A stretch of 8,485 nt of DNA from G039029935 sp039029935. GTDB taxonomy: Bacteria; Chloroflexota; Anaerolineae; Caldilineales; Caldilineaceae. Positions 6,987 through 8,485 of this stretch are shown piece by piece. The notes beneath the pieces were generated by a model. The model was not told the DNA's origin and did no database searches. It saw only the letters and a list, made by a program, of their open reading frames with translations. A program made the translations under genes and the position numbers. The stretch lies in NCBI GenBank assembly GCA_039029935.1, contig JBCCFC010000568.1, forward strand, positions 1 through 8,485. Direction: 5' to 3'. Position 1 is the stretch's first letter. The number at the start of each line of letters is the position of its first letter.

Positions 6987-7385
6987 ATGCAACTATCAAC
7001 ATTTGAAGTGAGTGTCCCGCAAGCGATTTTAAGCTACGGGTTCTCCCAGATTGATGTGCAAAAATCGTTAACCGAATGGCTGGTGATTGAATTGTTTACA
7101 GGCGGACATGTTTCAGCAGGGAAGGCGGCACAGTTGCTCGCTATCACCAAAATTCAATTTTTTGATCTTCTACGTCAAAAGCAGATTAATTATATTGACT
7201 ATACACCGGAGGAAATTGAGGAAGAACTGGCTGCTGTACAAATACTCAACACTCCATCTCAGACATTGCTTGTCGGTTCACATGTGCAAAACACACCGCT
7301 TCGGGTAACAAGCCCACATCTGGTCAACAAAGAGCAAGTTGCTGATTTTGAACTCGAAGTGTCAGTGGATGCTGAATTAGCGTGA
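6987..7385 (+). CDS. UPF0175 family protein, antitoxin-like HTH, with C-terminal extension
   Basis: The product is 132 aa. Residues 1-85 fit the UPF0175 pattern: a short N-terminal strand (TFEVSVPQAIL), a helix with LTEWLVIELFTGGHVS (28-43), then a predicted helix-turn-helix, SAGKAAQLLAITKIQFFDLL (43-62), and YTPEEIEEEL (72-81). UPF0175 proteins are small, often sit in toxin-antitoxin-like pairs and are thought to act as DNA-binding antitoxins. Members are usually about 80-95 aa; here residues 88-132 are an additional tail (LRVTSPHLVNKEQVADFELE at 105-124) that I cannot assign. An excellent ribosome binding site, AAGGAGGAGGT (6976-6986), lies directly before the ATG. It is the first gene of the group, 30 bp upstream of xisH, a position fitting an antitoxin or autorepressor. 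Function is inferred. Confidence 0.8.
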   Translation: MQLSTFEVSVPQAILSYGFSQIDVQKSLTEWLVIELFTGGHVSAGKAAQLLAITKIQFFDLLRQKQINYIDYTPEEIEEELAAVQILNTPSQTLLVGSHVQNTPLRVTSPHLVNKEQVADFELEVSVDAELA

Positions 7386-7415
7386 TTGGAAATTGCGATA
7401 GGATAAAGAGGTGAT

Positions 7416-7850
7416 ATGGCAAAAGATCTTATTCATGACATGGTTGTCAAAGCATTGGATAATGATGGCTGGAAAATACTTGAAGAAGAATTTAATATTT
7501 CATATAAAGAACTCGAAATCTATGTTGACATTGTTGCTGAACGCAAACCAATTCTGATTGAAAAAGGTGATCAGAAAATTATTGTCGAAGTGAAGTCATT
7601 TATTGGACGTTCATTCATGCGTGATTTACAACAAGCCCTTGGTCAATATGAACTTTACTATACCATTATGGAATCTCTAGATATGGACTATGAACTGTAT
7701 CTTGGTATTGGCAGTGAAGTTTATTTAGACTATTTTGTTCGAGAAGCAACAAATGAAGTGATTCAAAAATACAAACTAAATTTGTTGGTTGTCGATCTTG
7801 AAAATAAGCAGGTGATAAAATGGCTCAAACAGAAAAGTATCAAAAATTAA
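7416..7850 (+). CDS. xisH: XisH family protein (PD-(D/E)XK-like)
   Basis: The product is 144 aa, typical of the XisH family (about 138-140 aa). Residues 1-20 (AKDLIHDMVVKALDNDGWKI) and 36-60 are the family's most recognisable blocks. D38, then E58-V-K60 in IIVEVKSF, make the D...ExK signature of the PD-(D/E)XK nuclease-like fold, followed by QQALGQYELY (72-81). In heterocyst-forming cyanobacteria XisH, together with XisI and the recombinase XisF, is required for excision of the fdxN element. Most relatives lie outside such elements and their role is unknown. Ribosome binding site GAGGTGAT abuts the ATG. The gene is visibly AT-rich compared with glpD, suggesting acquisition from elsewhere. Its 3' end overlaps xisI by 31 bp in another frame, so translation is probably coupled. 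Whether it cuts DNA is not shown by sequence alone. Confidence 0.9.
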   Translation: MAKDLIHDMVVKALDNDGWKILEEEFNISYKELEIYVDIVAERKPILIEKGDQKIIVEVKSFIGRSFMRDLQQALGQYELYYTIMESLDMDYELYLGIGSEVYLDYFVREATNEVIQKYKLNLLVVDLENKQVIKWLKQKSIKN

Positions 7851-8161
7851 TAAGAGAAGCCCTCACAGCCTATTCGGCAAAAATCACAAAAAGACCCAAT
7901 CCCCATTACAAAGTGGCCTTGCTCTTTGATGATGAGCACAGCCAGTATATGGTGCGCAAAATTGGTTGGCAGAATACGAGACGTATCAAGTACATCCAAC
8001 TGCATGTTGCGCTACACAATGACAAAATTTGGATCGAAGAGGATATGACCGAGGAAGGCATTGCCACGTATTTTCTTGAGCATGGTGTGCCCAATGACCA
8101 TATTGTGCTGGGCTTTAAATCGCCTATGATGCGGCCCTATACAGAGTTTGCGGTCGAATAA
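7820..8161 (+). CDS. xisI: XisI family protein
   Basis: The product is 113 aa, the usual XisI length. The family's conserved pattern is nearly complete: EKYQKLI (5-11), LLFDDEHSQYMVRKIGW (34-50), RRI (54-56), KIWIEEDMTEEGIA (69-82), GVPNDHIVLGF (89-99) and the C-terminal RPYTEFAV (105-112). It is the constant partner of XisH and presumably binds it. In cyanobacterial fdxN excision it is thought to act as a controlling factor, but no catalytic motif is visible. AGGTG (7810-7814), inside the xisH coding sequence, is the ribosome binding site. The 31-bp overlap with xisH suggests matched expression of the two proteins. No XisF-type serine recombinase is present in the window, so an excision role here is not supported. 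Confidence 0.92.
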   Translation: MAQTEKYQKLIREALTAYSAKITKRPNPHYKVALLFDDEHSQYMVRKIGWQNTRRIKYIQLHVALHNDKIWIEEDMTEEGIATYFLEHGVPNDHIVLGFKSPMMRPYTEFAVE

Positions 8162-8485
8162 CGATAGTGTTGTTGAAAAACAACGAGAGCCACCGAATCC
8201 TGAAGTATACTATTGTGCATTGGACACAACCTGTTTTAACAGGTTTCCTGTATTAGCATGGGGTTTGCAACCCCATGAGGCTTATTTCGTTGGTTACAGA
8301 ATTGGCGTGAGTGGAAATGATGAACGATGATTTGGTTCCTCAAACAACGGCTGAAAAGACGACAGCGTATACTTTGAACGGGTAAGAAATGAACTTTTGG
8401 GTTGAGAGAAAAATGGACAAAAAATGGATGATGACATATAAATGAGAGAAGGCATCAGCAATTTTTATCCATTGAAAAGGGGAAG
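8162..8485. other. Gene-free 324-bp tail
   Basis: No convincing coding region is present on either strand. A 60-codon frame (8148-8330) overlaps the xisI end, runs straight through the hairpin element and has no family resemblance. A 22-codon frame (8317-8385) and a frame open to the window edge from the ATG at 8442 lack clear ribosome binding sites. The region holds the double-hairpin element at 8228-8277. From about 8390 onward it is purine-rich and AT-rich with nothing recognisable; a gene could begin just past the edge. Confidence 0.6.
8228..8277. repeat. Double-hairpin element downstream of xisI
   Basis: The first inverted repeat, AACCTGTT-TT-AACAGGTT (8228-8245), has a perfect 8-bp stem. 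The second, CATGGGGTT-TGC-AACCCCATG (8257-8277), has a perfect 9-bp stem with a 3-nt loop. A competing pairing exists, ACAGG-TTT-CCTGT (8239-8251). The core CAGGTT, nine bases, AGCAT, then a G-rich arm matches the order and spacing of the repeat at 1-98. There is no T run after the second stem, so a classical intrinsic terminator is not evident, though it may protect or end the xisI transcript. Confidence 0.8.

Noticed and set aside
7416..8161. fdxN-type programmed DNA excision element
   Set aside because: Only xisH and xisI are present. No XisF-like recombinase, no interrupted gene and no pair of recombination sites are visible in the window.
8148..8330. 60-codon plus-strand frame after xisI
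   Set aside because: It starts inside xisI, has no ribosome binding site and reads through the double-hairpin repeat; its central residues (FNRFPVLAWGLQPHEA) are the translation of that repeat.
8317..8385. 22-codon frame starting ATGATG
   Set aside because: Too short, with no clear ribosome binding site and no recognisable family.

Overview
The window looks like a chromosomal segment of a Chloroflexota-type bacterium (Anaerolineae/Caldilineae-like). This is an inference. It rests on a long Pro/Thr 'TPT/PPT' linker in an exported protein, very regular WD40 repeats, a xisH-xisI pair and a DUF5678-like protein. All of these are common in Chloroflexota, several are also found in filamentous cyanobacteria, and none is diagnostic alone. 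Gene density is normal and there is no rRNA, tRNA, transposase, integrase or CRISPR array.

Left part, minus strand (1-2546). A conserved hypothetical gene (2546->1968) lies 98 bp upstream of glpD (1869->142), the respiratory FAD-dependent glycerol-3-phosphate dehydrogenase. Beyond the glpD stop are two tandem copies of a 51-bp unit (1-98), each carrying two perfect hairpins.

Centre, plus strand (2774-6846). A two-LysM lipoprotein gene overlaps by one base (TGATG) a very large gene. The large gene encodes a protein with a membrane-anchor or signal segment, a trypsin-like serine protease with an intact His/Asp/Ser triad, an uncharacterised middle region, a Pro/Thr linker and a WD40 array. The array has 13 repeats on an exact 126-bp period plus one degenerate blade, 14 in all, which fits two seven-bladed propellers. 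The repeats are nearly identical and differ mainly at positions predicted to lie in the loops. The two genes probably form an exported cell-envelope module. The minus-strand genes and this pair diverge from a 227-bp intergenic region with candidate promoters in both directions.

Right part, plus strand (6896-8161). A strong sigma70-like promoter (TTGACA, 18-bp spacer, TATGAT) precedes three tightly packed genes: a UPF0175 (antitoxin-like HTH) protein, XisH (with a PD-(D/E)XK-like signature) and XisI. The xisH gene is visibly more AT-rich than glpD. With no fdxN-type excision element in view, this is best read as a small accessory module, possibly toxin-antitoxin-like or nuclease-based, rather than a developmental excision system.

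The last 324 bases (8162-8485) hold no convincing gene. They contain a second double-hairpin element that shares core bases and spacing with the repeat at the left edge.
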